Source of the DNA: Azospirillum sp. SYSU D00513
GTDB lineage: Bacteria > Pseudomonadota > Alphaproteobacteria > Azospirillales > Azospirillaceae
Assembly (NCBI RefSeq): GCF_017356015.1
Contig: NZ_JAFIQV010000010.1
Coordinates: 1-64,000 of the forward strand
Direction: 5' to 3'
DNA length: 64,000 nucleotides
Of this stretch, positions 7,984 through 17,813 are shown in pieces. Under the pieces are notes generated by a model. That model was not told where the DNA came from. It did not search any database and saw nothing but the letters and a program-made list of their open reading frames with translations. Position numbers and translations under genes: made by a program. Every line of letters starts with the position of its first letter. Position 1 is the stretch's first letter.

Positions 7984-8768
7984 GATCTCTCGTTTCGTTG
8001 CGGACGTACGTTCGCGTCCACCAGAAGGGCGTAGCTGTCCGTGTACCATTCGCTGCCGGGGAAATTGTGGCCGAGCACGGCGGCGGCGGTTCTCGCCTCG
8101 TCCGTCACGCCAAGCGCCAGATAGCACTCCACCAGCCGGTGCAGCGCCTCCGGCACGTGGGAAGTGGTCTGGAAGTTTTCAATCACCGTCCGGAAACGGT
8201 TGATCGCCGCCGTGTGCTGGCCCTGGTTCAGGTAGAAGCGCCCGACCTCCATCTCCTTGCCGGCCAGATGGTCGTAGGTCAGGTCGATCTTCAGCTTGGC
8301 GTCACGGGCGTATTCGGTCTCGGGGAAACGGCGCACCACCTCGCCCAGCGCGTCCGTCGCCAGGCGTGTCATGCGCTGGTCGCGCCGCACGTCGGTGATC
8401 TGCTCGTAATAAGAGAGGCCGCGCAGATAATAGGCGTAGGCGACGTCCGGGTTTCCCGGATGAAGCTGGATGAAGCGGTCGAGCGCCAGGATCGCGTCGT
8501 CGTACTTCAGGTCCTCGTAATGGGCGTAGGCGGCCATGAGCTGCGCCTTGGTCGCCCATTCCGAATAGGGGTGCTGGCGTTCCACCTCGTCGAAGAGCTG
8601 GGCGGCGACCCTGTACCGCCCGTCCTTCATGGCGGCGTCCGCCTCCTTGTAGATCTGCTCGGCCGGGCGCTCGACATAGGCCGGCGCCTCCGGGGTGGAG
8701 GAGCAGCCGGCCAGGGCGGAGGCCAGCAGGAGGGCCGCGAAGGGGAGGCGGTGGAAGCGGGGGAGCAT
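7950..8768 (-). CDS. bamD: Outer membrane assembly lipoprotein BamD
   Basis: Essential lipoprotein of the BAM complex that inserts beta-barrel proteins into the outer membrane. The start at 8768 gives 272 aa with a lipoprotein signal peptide ending LASALAGC, with lipidated Cys about residue 21. Five TPR-like repeats follow, with the typical YxxAxxxFxxVxxxxPxSxxAxxAxL pattern in the first. Length matches the family (240-290). A 389-base spacer with the lpxC terminator separates it from lpxC, so it probably has its own promoter. The downstream recN overlaps it. Confidence 0.93.
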   Translation of the reverse strand: MLPRFHRLPFAALLLASALAGCSSTPEAPAYVERPAEQIYKEADAAMKDGRYRVAAQLFDEVERQHPYSEWATKAQLMAAYAHYEDLKYDDAILALDRFIQLHPGNPDVAYAYYLRGLSYYEQITDVRRDQRMTRLATDALGEVVRRFPETEYARDAKLKIDLTYDHLAGKEMEVGRFYLNQGQHTAAINRFRTVIENFQTTSHVPEALHRLVECYLALGVTDEARTAAAVLGHNFPGSEWYTDSYALLVDANVRPQRNERSWISRAWSSLF

Positions 8769-9097
8769 CGGAGTCCTGAAGACGCTTTTCTGGTGTGCCC
8801 CTATATAGCACGCGAGGAGCCCGGCGCGGCAAGTCGGATCGCTCGGCACCCCATGGAGCGCTTCCTGGAACCGGCAGGGCGGGCCGTCCCGTTCCGAGGG
8901 AGGGCGGCCACTAGCGTGCCGGGCTCAGGAATTACCTCAATATTGTTACATAACCAATTGAAATAAAATGATTATTCGCGTTTCATGATTCTGGAAACCA
9001 GGGGAAGGCTGCGCGAGTATCCTCCATTTCCGCGCGGAAGGGGAGGGCGCTTCGCGCGCCGCGCGTGGTCCGGCGCACCGGAAGGGGAGGGGGCCGT
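8769..9097. other. Spacer between lpxC and bamD: AT-rich island plus GGAAGGGGAGGG repeats
   Basis: No gene is seen. Positions 8935-8995 are markedly AT-rich compared with the surroundings and are the best place for the bamD promoter. Between about 9030 and 9130 the motif GGAAGGGGAGGG recurs three times, the last copy forming part of the lpxC terminator. Confidence 0.5.
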
Positions 9098-9131
9098 GAA
9101 AATAAAAATGCCCTCCCCGGAAGGGGAGGGC
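9098..9131 (-). terminator. Rho-independent terminator of lpxC
   Basis: On the minus strand GCCCTCCCC, a TTCC loop and GGGGAGGGC are followed directly by ATTTTTATTTT. It begins 27 bases after the lpxC stop. This is a textbook intrinsic terminator. Confidence 0.9.
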
Positions 9132-9157
9132 AGGGTTCCCGCGCAGCGGCGTGCCGG

Positions 9158-10075
9158 TCAGGCGACGGCGCGCTCGACCGGAGCCGCGATCGTCTCGTAG
9201 CACCAGGCATCGGCCTGGGCGAACAGCGCGTGCAGCAGCCGGTTGTTCATGGCATGGCCCGGCCGGACGCCGTGGAAGCGGCCGATCAGCGGCGCGCCGG
9301 CCAGATAGAGGTCGCCGACGGCGTCCAGGATCTTGTGGCGCACGAACTCGTCGCCGTAGCGCAGCCCGCCCTCGTTCATCACGGTGTCGCCGGAGATCAC
9401 GATGGCGTTGTCGAGCGAGCCGCCGCGCGCGAGCCCGGCCTTGCGCATCGCCTCGACCTCGTGAAGGAAGCCGAAGGTGCGGGCGCGGCTGACCTCGTCG
9501 CGGAAGGCGCTGCCGTCGAGCACGAGCGTGCGCGCCTGCCGGGCGATGGCGGCGCTGTCGAAATCGATCTCGACGCCGTAGCTCGTGACCTCGTCCGGAA
9601 ACAGCGAGACGGACTTGGCGCCTTCCGTGACGGTCACCGGCTTCAGGACGCGGATGGCGCGGCGCGGAGCGGCCTGCGCCACGGTCCCGGCGCGCTCGAT
9701 CAGCTCCACGAAGCCCTGCGAGCTGCCGTCCATGATCGGAACCTCGGGGCCGTCCAGCATGATCACGGCGTTGTCGATGCCGCAGCCGGCGAGTGCGGCC
9801 ATCAGATGCTCGACCGTGCCGACGGTCGTGCCCTCGTCGCCCGCCAGCACCGTGCACAGGCGGGTGTCCACCACGCGGTCCCAGCGCGCCGGGATCCGGC
9901 CGGCGCGCGGACGGTCGGTGCGGATGAAGGAGATGCCGCTGTTCGCCTCGGCCGGAGCGACCGTCATGGTCACGGGGTTGCCCGAATGCAGTCCGACGCC
10001 GGAGCAGCCGGCCGCCTTCCGCAGGGTCCGCTGGAACATCACGTCCGCATGGCTGGCTTTGTGAAGCACGGTCAT
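9158..10075 (-). CDS. lpxC: UDP-3-O-acyl-N-acetylglucosamine deacetylase LpxC
   Basis: Zinc amidase that commits UDP-acyl-GlcNAc to lipid A synthesis in the cytoplasm. From the ATG at 10075 the protein has 305 aa. Zinc ligands are His90 (GTVEHLMAAL), His247 and Asp251 (VRHKILDAVGD). The catalytic His274 is in RPGHAMNN. GVGLHSG near residue 30 is the conserved N-terminal loop. The location after ftsZ and outside the overlapping dcw genes matches other proteobacteria. It is flanked by a terminator on each side, so it is likely transcribed on its own. A start at 10039 (MFQRTLRKA) is possible. Confidence 0.96.
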   Translation of the reverse strand: MTVLHKASHADVMFQRTLRKAAGCSGVGLHSGNPVTMTVAPAEANSGISFIRTDRPRAGRIPARWDRVVDTRLCTVLAGDEGTTVGTVEHLMAALAGCGIDNAVIMLDGPEVPIMDGSSQGFVELIERAGTVAQAAPRRAIRVLKPVTVTEGAKSVSLFPDEVTSYGVEIDFDSAAIARQARTLVLDGSAFRDEVSRARTFGFLHEVEAMRKAGLARGGSLDNAIVISGDTVMNEGGLRYGDEFVRHKILDAVGDLYLAGAPLIGRFHGVRPGHAMNNRLLHALFAQADAWCYETIAAPVERAVA

Positions 10076-10383
10076 ATCCCGCTGTTGTGGTCGATCCTGA
10101 ACGATCGGGAATCGGCGGCGGGTCACGGGGAAACCATGACCGCAATTGGTAGGTAGCATCGCCCCCGCGACAGAACAAATCACGCTTTGTTACCGAATGT
10201 TGCAGAGCAACAGCGACCGGGCGGCGGACGCGAAAAAGCCGCCCCCGGAGCACGATTGCGCGGCTCCGGAGGCGGTAAGGTCAATGCAGGTTGTGGATTC
10301 TCCCTTCGGCGCCGCCACGGGAGGTGACGGCGCCGAAGGAAGGGCTGGCCTTCAGCGGATGCCGAGGCTCTGTTCGATCACGC
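10076..10383. other. ftsZ-lpxC spacer
   Basis: No gene is seen. It holds two hairpins after ftsZ: a 12-bp perfect stem (10303-10314 with 10328-10339) and the U-tailed terminator at 10232-10275. The presumed lpxC promoter lies within about 10080-10230. Confidence 0.6.
10232..10275 (-). terminator. Rho-independent terminator downstream of ftsZ
   Basis: On the minus strand a GC-rich stem (CCGCCTCCGGAGC pairing with GCTCCGGGGGCGG, one mismatch) is followed by CTTTTTC. It closes the dcw transcript before lpxC. Confidence 0.8.
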
Positions 10384-12075
10384 TCAGTTCGCCTGGCGGC
10401 GCAGGAAGGCCGGGATGTCCAGCGCCTCCTGCTCGGCCGGGGTCATGGGCTTGCCGGGGGCCTCGATGCCGAAGCTGTTCGGGCGCGGCTCGGCGCGCGG
10501 CGGCTGCGGCGCGGGCTGGGCGGCCATCTGGGGCTGCTGGGCCGGCTGCTGGAGCGCGGGCTGCTGGACGGGCTGGGGTGCCACCTCCGGCGCGGGCTCG
10601 GCCTTGCGGCCGGTTAGGCCGGTGACGAGACCGAACAGCGACATGCCGCCGCGCTTGCGCTCCGGCTCCTGGGTCGGGGCCGGGCCGGCGACGATCGGCT
10701 GGCGCTGGCCGGCGTCGGCGGGCCGCGGCGCCATGAAGTGGCCGTCGCGGTTCGTCCCGTGCAGCGGGCCGGCGGCCGGAGCGGCGGCCGGGGCGGTCTC
10801 CACCGGCTGGTAGGCTTCGGCCTGCGGGGCCTGGACCGGCTCGACCGGCGCCGGCTGCGGGGCGGGCTGGACCACCGCCTGGTGCTGCGGCTGGGGCTGC
10901 TGCTGGACGGGGTCCATCTGCAGCGCCGAGGAGCCGGCGGTCATGGCGCGGTTCATCCCCGTGGCGGCACCGGGCAGCGGGGCGGCGGCGGTGAGGCCCG
11001 GCACGGCCGGGGCGGCGGTGGTCAGGCCGGGCACGGCGGCCGGCTTCTTCGGGCCGCCGGCGACCAGCGACAGGTTGACCGGGTGCAGGGTGCGCGGGTT
11101 GGCCATGGCGGCGGCGTCGATGCCCGTGGCGACGACCGAGACGCGCATCGTGCCTTCCAGCGAGCTGTCGAAGGTCGAGCCGAAGATGATGTTGGCGTCG
11201 GGATCGACCTCGTCGCGGACGCGGTTGGCGGCCTCGTCGACCTCGAACAGGGTCATGTCGTAGCCGCCCGTGATGTTGATGAGCACGCCGCGCGCGCCCT
11301 TCATCGACACGTCGTCGAGCAGCGGGTTGGAGATGGCGGCCTCGGCGGCCTCGATGGCGCGGCGCTCGCCGCCGGCCTCGCCGGTGCCCATCATCGCCTT
11401 GCCCATCTCGGTCATGACCGAGCGGATGTCGGCGAAGTCCAGGTTGATCAGGCCGGGCATGACCATCAGGTCGGTTACGCCGCGCACGCCGGAATGCAGG
11501 ACGTCGTCGGCCATCTTGAAGGCGTCCGCGAAGGTCGTCTTCTCGTTGGCGATGCGGAACAGGTTCTGGTTCGGGATGATGATCAGCGTGTCGACATACT
11601 GCTGCAGCTCGGCGATGCCCGACTCCGCCAGGCGCATGCGGTGCGCGCCCTCGAAGTGGAAGGGCTTGGTGACGACGCCGACCGTCAGCATGCCGCGCTC
11701 GCGCGCCGCGCGGGCGATGACCGGAGCCGCACCCGTGCCGGTGCCGCCGCCCATGCCGGCGGTGATGAACACCATGTTGGCGCCGTCGAGGTAGCTGGCG
11801 ATCTCGTCGATCTGCTCCTCGGCCGAGGCGCGGCCGACATCCGGCTTGGAGCCGGCGCCGAGGCCGCGGGTCACGGTGGTGCCGAGCTGGATGCGCTTCT
11901 CGCACATGCTGCCCTTGAGCGCCTGCGCGTCGGTGTTGCCCACGACGAAGTCCACGCCTTCCAGGTTGGACTTGATCATGTTGTTGACGGCGTTGCCGCC
12001 GGCGCCACCGACGCCGAAGACGGTGATGCGCGGCTTCAGCTCGGGCTCGACCGAGGGGATCGTGACGTTGATCAT
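10384..12075 (-). CDS. ftsZ: Cell division protein FtsZ
   Basis: Tubulin-like GTPase that forms the division ring. The ATG at 12075 follows GTGGAGG; 563 aa. The GTP-binding glycine-rich motif GGGTGTG lies at about residue 105, preceded by NTDAQAL and followed by the T7-loop motif [11 protein letters not shown]. Beyond about residue 320 a long Pro/Gln/Ala-rich linker of some 200 residues runs to the conserved C-terminal peptide DIPAFLRRQ, which binds FtsA and other partners. The long linker is common in alphaproteobacteria. ftsA lies 180 bases upstream, so an extra promoter in that spacer is likely, as known for ftsZ elsewhere. Confidence 0.98.
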   Translation of the reverse strand: MINVTIPSVEPELKPRITVFGVGGAGGNAVNNMIKSNLEGVDFVVGNTDAQALKGSMCEKRIQLGTTVTRGLGAGSKPDVGRASAEEQIDEIASYLDGANMVFITAGMGGGTGTGAAPVIARAARERGMLTVGVVTKPFHFEGAHRMRLAESGIAELQQYVDTLIIIPNQNLFRIANEKTTFADAFKMADDVLHSGVRGVTDLMVMPGLINLDFADIRSVMTEMGKAMMGTGEAGGERRAIEAAEAAISNPLLDDVSMKGARGVLINITGGYDMTLFEVDEAANRVRDEVDPDANIIFGSTFDSSLEGTMRVSVVATGIDAAAMANPRTLHPVNLSLVAGGPKKPAAVPGLTTAAPAVPGLTAAAPLPGAATGMNRAMTAGSSALQMDPVQQQPQPQHQAVVQPAPQPAPVEPVQAPQAEAYQPVETAPAAAPAAGPLHGTNRDGHFMAPRPADAGQRQPIVAGPAPTQEPERKRGGMSLFGLVTGLTGRKAEPAPEVAPQPVQQPALQQPAQQPQMAAQPAPQPPRAEPRPNSFGIEAPGKPMTPAEQEALDIPAFLRRQAN

Positions 12076-12146
12076 GTGTAAAGCCTCCACAACCTGCTGA
12101 TTGTCGAATGTTTATGGGATGGCCGCCGGTTGGCTCCGGCGGGACC

Positions 12147-12221
12147 GTTTAGACGAAGACTGGTGAGACGGGGACTGTTGAGACGGGGACTTCGTAGGCG
12201 AAGACGTTGTAGGCGAGGCGG
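12147..12221. repeat. Five imperfect 15-bp tandem repeats between ftsA and ftsZ
   Basis: Units at 12147-12161, 12162-12176, 12177-12191, 12192-12206 and 12207-12221 share the pattern GTTGAGACGGGGACT with substitutions. They fill almost half of the 180-base spacer. In one minus-strand frame they would read as a pentapeptide-like RLxSP series, but that frame has no convincing start. They may influence ftsZ expression or be neutral slippage sequence. Confidence 0.65.
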
Positions 12222-12255
12222 AACGGACGGTGGATGGGACAAGCGTCGGAAGCCA

Positions 12256-13530
12256 TCAAAGGTTCTCCCGCAGCCACAGGCTGACCCGTCCCAGAATGCC
12301 GGAGGATGCCGCGGCCTCGTGGCCCGACACCGGCAGTTCGTTGGGATTGCGGACAGCATGTAGGAGAAGGCCCGCCGCGGTCGAGTAGGCCGGGCCGCCG
12401 TGGGTCTCGTTGAGACCGGCGATCCGCAGCGGGCGACCGAGGCGAACCTGTTTGTCGAGGATGAGCTGGGCCAGCTCGCGCGTGTTGGGCAGCTGGCAGG
12501 CGCCGCCGGTCAGCACCACGCGGCGACCGACCAGCTTGGCGTGGCCCGACTGCTCCAGCCGCTGCCGGACCAGCTCGAAGATCTCCTCCAGCCGCGGCTG
12601 GATGATGCGGACCAGGAAGGACTTCGGCACGCTGTTGGAGGTGCCGCGCTCCTCCTCGCCGACCTGGGGGACGTCGATCATCTCGCGCTCGTCGGCGGCC
12701 GTCGCCATGGCGCTGCCGTGCAGCGTCTTCATGCGCTCGGCATGCGCCACGGGCGTCGTCAGGCCGCGCGCGATGTCGTTGGTGACGTGGCTGCCGCCGA
12801 CCGGGATGCAGTCGGTCCAGACGAGGTTGCCCTCGCAGAAGACGGAGATCGTCGTCGTGCCGCCGCCCATGTCGATGCAGGCGGCCCCCAGCTCCATCTC
12901 GTCCTCGACCAGGCAGGCGAGCCCCGAGGCGTAGGGGCTCACCACCATGCTGTCGATCTCCAGGTGGCAGCGGGCCGCGCCGATCTGGAGGTTGCGCACG
13001 GCGCCGGCGGAAGCGGTGATGACATGGACGTTCACGCCGAGCCGCTCGCCGTACATGCCCTTGGGGTCGCGGATGCCGCGGTTGCCGTCCAGCGCGAAGC
13101 CGACGGGGATGGCGTGCACGATCCGGCTGTCCGGCGCCACCTGGAGGCTGCGCGCGTGGTTCAGCGCCCGGTGCACGTCATGCTCCGTCACCTCGGGGCC
13201 GGGGACCGACACCTCGGCGTTGAAGCTGTGCGAGACCGGGAAGCCGCCGGACATGTTCACGATCACCTCGCGGATCGTGTCGCCGGCCTGCTGCTCGGCC
13301 TGGTGGACGGCGGCCCCGATGCAGGTCTCCGCCGCCTCCATGTCGACGATGGCGCCGGTGCGCACGCCCGTGGCGATCTGGTGGCCGATGCCCAGGATGC
13401 GCACCGAGCCCGCGTCCTCGACGCGGGCGATGAAGCAGCAGACCTTGGTGGAGCCGACGTCGAGCGCCGCGACGATCCCGCCGCGGGGAGCGCGCTTCTG
13501 CTTCTTCGCGCTGTTGAAGCCCATCCTCAT
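12256..13530 (-). CDS. ftsA: Cell division protein FtsA
   Basis: Actin-like ATPase that tethers FtsZ filaments to the membrane. 424 aa. The phosphate-1 region VAALDVGSTKVCCFIA is near residue 20, phosphate-2 region CIDMGGGTTTISVF is near residue 220 and the adenosine-motif region VVLTGGACQLPN is near residue 340. The last residues GILGRVSLWLRENL form the amphipathic membrane-targeting helix. An ATG two codons downstream is an alternative start. ftsQ precedes it by 40 bases and ftsZ follows. Confidence 0.97.
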   Translation of the reverse strand: MRMGFNSAKKQKRAPRGGIVAALDVGSTKVCCFIARVEDAGSVRILGIGHQIATGVRTGAIVDMEAAETCIGAAVHQAEQQAGDTIREVIVNMSGGFPVSHSFNAEVSVPGPEVTEHDVHRALNHARSLQVAPDSRIVHAIPVGFALDGNRGIRDPKGMYGERLGVNVHVITASAGAVRNLQIGAARCHLEIDSMVVSPYASGLACLVEDEMELGAACIDMGGGTTTISVFCEGNLVWTDCIPVGGSHVTNDIARGLTTPVAHAERMKTLHGSAMATAADEREMIDVPQVGEEERGTSNSVPKSFLVRIIQPRLEEIFELVRQRLEQSGHAKLVGRRVVLTGGACQLPNTRELAQLILDKQVRLGRPLRIAGLNETHGGPAYSTAAGLLLHAVRNPNELPVSGHEAAASSGILGRVSLWLRENL

Positions 13531-13570
13531 CGCCCCTTGGCCTCGCTGGTGCCGGTCGTGACAAGCCTGC

Positions 13571-14518
13571 TCATGTCTTCTTTCCCGGCTTCTTCTTCTC
13601 GTCTTCCAGAGCCGGCACGACCGCCGTGTCGGAGGTCTGCAGGATCATCCGGTCGGGCTGCCGCATGTCCACGGCGACGATGTCGCGCTCGAACAGGCGG
13701 CCGCTCGCGTGCATCTCCGTGAGCTGGCGGAGTGCGGTGAAGGGGTTGTTCTCCGGCAGCTTGATGGTGATGCCGTTTTCCAGCTTCAGGTCCCAGCGGC
13801 GGTCGCTGATCCAGCTCGCCGCGACGACGCGGTCGCGAAGGCTCGGCACCTGGTCCAGCATCTCCAGCAGATGCGGCACCTGGCGGGGCGCGTCGGCGCC
13901 CACCACCATGGGAAGCGTCTCGATCCGGCGGTTGCCGCGCTTGGCCAGTTCGGTCGCGTCGGCGAGCGGCCGGCCCTGGCGGTCGATGACCGTGAAGGTC
14001 CGCGCGTGCTGCCAGATCGCCATGGGCTGGCGCTCGGCCAGCCGGACATAGAGGACGTCCGGCAGGCGGCGCTCCACGGACGCGCTGGAGATCCAGGGAA
14101 GCTGGAGCAGCCGTTCCCGCGCCTCGGCGAGGTCGATGGCGAAGATCGGGTCGCCCCGGCGCACGCCCAGCGCGTCCAGCACCACGGCGGACTCCGTCTC
14201 CTTGCGGCCCTCGACCAGCACCTCGTCCAGCGCGTAGCCGGCGCCGGCCGTGGCGGTGACCATGGCGCCGTTCAGGCTGTCGGCGGCCTCGGCGAAGCTG
14301 CCGTCCTGCCAGCCGTGGAACACGAAGCCGCCGACCGCGAGCAGCGGCGTCAGCGTGAAGGCGAGCTTCAGCGCCGGGCGGGTCCAGCGCGGCCAGGCTC
14401 GGCGTCGGTTGCCCTTGCGGGCCGACTGCGCCATGGCGCGCGGCGGCACCGGGCGCTCCTCCGGCCGGGCGGAGCGCGGAGTCCGCAGGTCGGGGGGGGC
14501 GCTCAGTCCAGCTGACAT
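13571..14518 (-). CDS. ftsQ: Cell division protein FtsQ
   Basis: Bitopic inner-membrane divisome protein that links FtsL/FtsB to other components. 315 aa, with a basic N-terminal cytoplasmic tail, one membrane segment at about residues 49-68 (LKLAFTLTPLLAVGGFVFHG), then a periplasmic POTRA domain starting YALDEVLVEGRKET (about residues 94-165) and the beta domain with the family's PxVxG-like MVVGADAP. The C-terminus is lysine-rich (EDEKKKPGKK). Its start overlaps the end of ddl by 16 bases, indicating coupled translation. Confidence 0.94.
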   Translation of the reverse strand: MSAGLSAPPDLRTPRSARPEERPVPPRAMAQSARKGNRRRAWPRWTRPALKLAFTLTPLLAVGGFVFHGWQDGSFAEAADSLNGAMVTATAGAGYALDEVLVEGRKETESAVVLDALGVRRGDPIFAIDLAEARERLLQLPWISSASVERRLPDVLYVRLAERQPMAIWQHARTFTVIDRQGRPLADATELAKRGNRRIETLPMVVGADAPRQVPHLLEMLDQVPSLRDRVVAASWISDRRWDLKLENGITIKLPENNPFTALRQLTEMHASGRLFERDIVAVDMRQPDRMILQTSDTAVVPALEDEKKKPGKKT

Positions 14519-15447
14519 GCCGCGTTCTCCACCAGCCAGCTCACCAGGGCACCATAGCCGATGCCGGCATGGGCCGCCTGTTCGGGGACCAGCGACAGCG
14601 GCGTCATGCCCGGCTGGTTGTTGATCTCCAGGAAATACAGCCCCTCGGTGCCGGGCTTCTCGTCGTTCCAGCGGAAGTCGCTGCGCGACACGCCGCGGCA
14701 GCCCAGCGTCTGGTGCGCCAGGATGGCGAGGCGCTTGGCCTCCTCGGCGACCGCCTCGGGAATCCGCGCCGGCAGGGTGTGGACCGCATGGCCGTTCGTG
14801 TATTTGGCCGTGTAGTCGTACAGCTCGGCCTCGAAGGTGATCTCCGTGACGGTAAGCGCGCGCGGCTCGGCGCCGGGGGCGGCCATGACGCCGACCGTCA
14901 GCTCGCGGCCGGGGATGAACTCCTCGACCAGAACGCGCTCGCCGAAGGTCCAGGCCTCGCCCAGCGGGCTGTTCTGCCCCTCGCGCACCAGCGTGACACC
15001 GACGGTCGAACCCTCGTCCACCGGCTTCATGATGTAGGGGGCGGGCATCGGGTGCCGGCCGTCATCGAGATCGCCCCGGTGCAGCACAAGCCCCTTGGGC
15101 GAGCGCACGCCGGCCGCCGCGACGAGCTGCTTGGTGAGGTCCTTGTCCATGGCGATGGCCGAGGCCCGCACGCCCGAATGGGTGTAGGGGATGCCCAGGA
15201 ACTCAAGCACGCCCTGGATCGTCCCGTCCTCGCCGCCGCGCCCGTGCAGCGCGTTGAAGACGACGTCCGGCCGGGGCTCGCTCAAGGCCCGCATCAGGCC
15301 CGTGAGGTCGCGCTGAACGTCCACGGCGGTGACCGTGTAGCCTTCCTCCTCCAGCGCCCGGGCGACGCCGGCGCCGCTGACCAGCGACACCTCGCGCTCG
15401 GCCGACCAGCCGCCCATCAGGACCGCGACATGCTTTTTCCGGCTCAT
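14503..15447 (-). CDS. ddl: D-alanine--D-alanine ligase
   Basis: ATP-grasp ligase making the D-Ala-D-Ala dipeptide for peptidoglycan precursors. 314 aa from the ATG at 15447, which overlaps the murB stop as ATGA and has AGGAG upstream. The N-terminal [17 protein letters not shown] is the Ddl fingerprint; [15 protein letters not shown] and the C-terminal [16 protein letters not shown] (metal and D-Ala binding) are intact. The frame continues upstream through murB as a shadow, which should not be mistaken for a fusion. Confidence 0.97.
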   Translation of the reverse strand: MSRKKHVAVLMGGWSAEREVSLVSGAGVARALEEEGYTVTAVDVQRDLTGLMRALSEPRPDVVFNALHGRGGEDGTIQGVLEFLGIPYTHSGVRASAIAMDKDLTKQLVAAAGVRSPKGLVLHRGDLDDGRHPMPAPYIMKPVDEGSTVGVTLVREGQNSPLGEAWTFGERVLVEEFIPGRELTVGVMAAPGAEPRALTVTEITFEAELYDYTAKYTNGHAVHTLPARIPEAVAEEAKRLAILAHQTLGCRGVSRSDFRWNDEKPGTEGLYFLEINNQPGMTPLSLVPEQAAHAGIGYGALVSWLVENAACQLD

Positions 15448-16397
15448 GGGGTGGGCTCCTTCGGAACGCCGACGCGCTTGATTTCCCAGTCCAGCGTGAC
15501 GCCGGAGGTCTCGAAGACCCGCCGGCGCACTTCCTCGCCCAGCGCTTCCAGCTCGGCGGCGCTGGCGCCGCCCTGGTTGATGAGGAAGTTGCAGTGCTTC
15601 TCCGACACCTGGGCGTCGCCGATGGCGAGGCCGCGGCAGCCGGCCTGGTCGATCAGCTCCCAGGCCTTGTGGCCGGGCGGGTTCTTGAAGGTGGAGCCGC
15701 CGGTGCGGGCGCGGACCGGCTGGCTCTCGGCGCGCGCCTCGGCGATCTCCGCCATGCGCCGCGCGATGGCCAGCGGCTCGTCCGGCTCGCCCCGGAAGAC
15801 GGCGGCGGTGAAGATGACGTCGGCCGGGACCGCGCTGTGGCGGTAGGTGAAGCCCATGTCGCCGAGCGACAGGCTCAGCCGCTCGCCCGTGCGGGTGACG
15901 CCCTCGGCGGACACCAGCACGTCCTTGGTCTCGCGGCCGTAGGCGCCGCCGTTCATGCGCAGGGCGCCGCCGACCGTGCCGGGGATGCCCGACAGGAACT
16001 CCAGGCCGCGGATGCCGGCGTCGCGCGCCACGGTGGCGGCGTTGATGTCGAGCGCGCCGGCCCCGGCATTGACCTCCATGCCCTCGGCCCGGATGTCCGC
16101 GAAGCCGCGGCCGAGCCGGATCACCACGCCGGGGATGCCGCCGTCGCGGACCAGAAGGTTGGACGCCACGCCGAGCACCGTCACCGGCACCTCGGCGGGC
16201 AGGGCGGAGAGGAAGTCGGCCAGGTCCTCGGCGTCGGCGGGGCGGAACATCACCTCCGCCGGGCCGCCGGCGCGGAACCAGGTCACGCCGGCCAGCGGCG
16301 CGTCGGCGGTCAGCCGCCCGCGGCAGGCGGGCATGCGGTCGATAAGGTGGCCGTCGGGCCGCTCGCCGTCGGGGCGCATCGTCGGGACCGCCGTCAT
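15444..16397 (-). CDS. murB: UDP-N-acetylenolpyruvoylglucosamine reductase MurB
   Basis: FAD-dependent reductase forming UDP-MurNAc. 317 aa from the ATG at 16397, an ATGA overlap with murC; the open frame extends 16 codons further but into murC. Flavin-binding motifs [15 protein letters not shown] and [12 protein letters not shown] are near the N-terminus, [23 protein letters not shown] is the core, and [16 protein letters not shown] contains the catalytic Ser. [11 protein letters not shown] near the C-terminus is the type I MurB signature. Confidence 0.97.
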   Translation of the reverse strand: MTAVPTMRPDGERPDGHLIDRMPACRGRLTADAPLAGVTWFRAGGPAEVMFRPADAEDLADFLSALPAEVPVTVLGVASNLLVRDGGIPGVVIRLGRGFADIRAEGMEVNAGAGALDINAATVARDAGIRGLEFLSGIPGTVGGALRMNGGAYGRETKDVLVSAEGVTRTGERLSLSLGDMGFTYRHSAVPADVIFTAAVFRGEPDEPLAIARRMAEIAEARAESQPVRARTGGSTFKNPPGHKAWELIDQAGCRGLAIGDAQVSEKHCNFLINQGGASAAELEALGEEVRRRVFETSGVTLDWEIKRVGVPKEPTP

Positions 16398-17809
16398 GCC
16401 GCACCGCCCAGCCGGGCGAGGTCGCCCGGCAGCGCGTTGGCCCATTGCGTGATGTTGCCGGCGCCGAGGCAGACCACCAGGTCGCCGGGCTTGGCGATCT
16501 CGGCCACGAGCTGCGGCAGCTCCTCCGGGCCGTGCAGCGCCATCACCTGGCGGTGGCCGTGCATGCGCAGCCCCTCGACCAGGGAGTCGCGGTTGACGTT
16601 CTCGATGGGGCTCTCACCGGCCGCGTAGACGTCAGCGACGATCACCGCGTCGGCGTCGTTGAAGCAGGTGCAGAACTCCTCGAACAGGTTGGCGAGCCGC
16701 GTGTAGCGGTGCGGCTGCACCACGGCGATGGTGCGGCCGGTGCCGGCGGTGCGGGCGGCGCGCAGCACGGCGGCGATCTCGACCGGGTGGTGGCCGTAAT
16801 CGTCGATGACCCCGATGCCGTTCCACTCGCCGGTCCGGGTAAAGCGGCGCTTCACGCCCTGGAAATGCGCCATGCTGTCGCGCATGACCACGTCGGGCAG
16901 CCCCATCTCGTTGCCGACCGCGAAGCAGGCGAGCGAGTTCAGGACGTTGTGCGGCCCATGCATGGGCAGCCGCACGCCCTGGATGGTGCGGGCCTCGGTG
17001 CTGTGGCGGTCCTGGATGACGACGTCGTAGCTGGCGCCGGCCGGGCTCATCTCCACGTTCAGCGCGCGCACGTCGGCCTGCGGCGAGAAGCCGTAGGTGA
17101 TGATGCGGCGGTCGGACACGCGCGGGATCATCGCCTGCACCTCGGGGTGGTCGATGCAGAGTGCCGCGAAGCCGTAGAAGGGGATGTTCTGGACGAAGCT
17201 GTCGAAGGCGGCGCGGGCGTTGTCGAAGTTGCCGTAGAAGTCCAGATGCTCGGGGTCCATGTTGGTGACCACGGCGATGCAGGCCGGCAGCTTGATGAAG
17301 GTGCCGTCGCTCTCGTCCGCCTCGACCACCATCCAGTCGCCCGAGCCCAGCCGCGTGTTGGTCCCGTAGGCGTTGATGATGCCGCCGTTGATGACGGTCG
17401 GGTCGAGGTTCGCGTGCTCCAGCATGTGGCCGAGCATGGAGGTGGTGGTGGTCTTGCCGTGGGTGCCGCCGATGGCGATGGCCCAGCGCAGGCGCATCAG
17501 CTCGCCCAGCATCTCGGCGCGGCGCACGACCGGCACCAGGGCGGAGCGGGCGGCCACGACCTCCGGGTTGTCCTTCTTCACGGCGGAGGAGACGACCACG
17601 ACCGAGGCGCCGGCGATGTTCTCCGCGCGGTGGCCGATGTGAACGGCGATGCCGAGTTCGCGCAGGCGCTTGACGTTGGCGCTTTCCGACAGGTCGGAGC
17701 CCTGGACGGAATAGCCGAGGTTTTTCAGCACCTCGGCGATGCCGCTCATGCCGATGCCGCCGATGCCGACGAAATGGATCGTGCCGATGGAAAGGGGAAG
17801 GGCTCGCAT
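16394..17809 (-). CDS. murC: UDP-N-acetylmuramate--L-alanine ligase MurC
   Basis: Adds L-Ala to UDP-MurNAc in the cytoplasm. 471 aa. The N-terminal Rossmann motif [16 protein letters not shown] binds the UDP-sugar, the P-loop is [13 protein letters not shown] (about residue 113), and [10 protein letters not shown] and [10 protein letters not shown] are the conserved Mur ligase motifs. An ATGA overlap joins it to murB. The start lies only 4 bases after the stop of the small orf at 17814-18077. Confidence 0.98.
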   Translation of the reverse strand: MRALPLSIGTIHFVGIGGIGMSGIAEVLKNLGYSVQGSDLSESANVKRLRELGIAVHIGHRAENIAGASVVVVSSAVKKDNPEVVAARSALVPVVRRAEMLGELMRLRWAIAIGGTHGKTTTTSMLGHMLEHANLDPTVINGGIINAYGTNTRLGSGDWMVVEADESDGTFIKLPACIAVVTNMDPEHLDFYGNFDNARAAFDSFVQNIPFYGFAALCIDHPEVQAMIPRVSDRRIITYGFSPQADVRALNVEMSPAGASYDVVIQDRHSTEARTIQGVRLPMHGPHNVLNSLACFAVGNEMGLPDVVMRDSMAHFQGVKRRFTRTGEWNGIGVIDDYGHHPVEIAAVLRAARTAGTGRTIAVVQPHRYTRLANLFEEFCTCFNDADAVIVADVYAAGESPIENVNRDSLVEGLRMHGHRQVMALHGPEELPQLVAEIAKPGDLVVCLGAGNITQWANALPGDLARLGGAA

Positions 17810-17813
17810 GCTG

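Noticed and set aside
7981..8060. Possible LexA box upstream of recN
   Set aside because: The nearest GTTG...GTTC pair has a 9-base gap instead of the 7 bases expected for the alphaproteobacterial SOS box.
12072..12359. Possible small protein with pentapeptide-like RLxSP repeats in the ftsA-ftsZ spacer
   Set aside because: It overlaps the end of ftsA out of frame and lacks a start signal; the repeat is better described at the DNA level.
14503..16404. Apparent MurB-Ddl fusion of 633 codons
   Set aside because: Only the last 314 codons are Ddl; the first half is an out-of-frame reading of murB, and the ATGA junction explains the layout.
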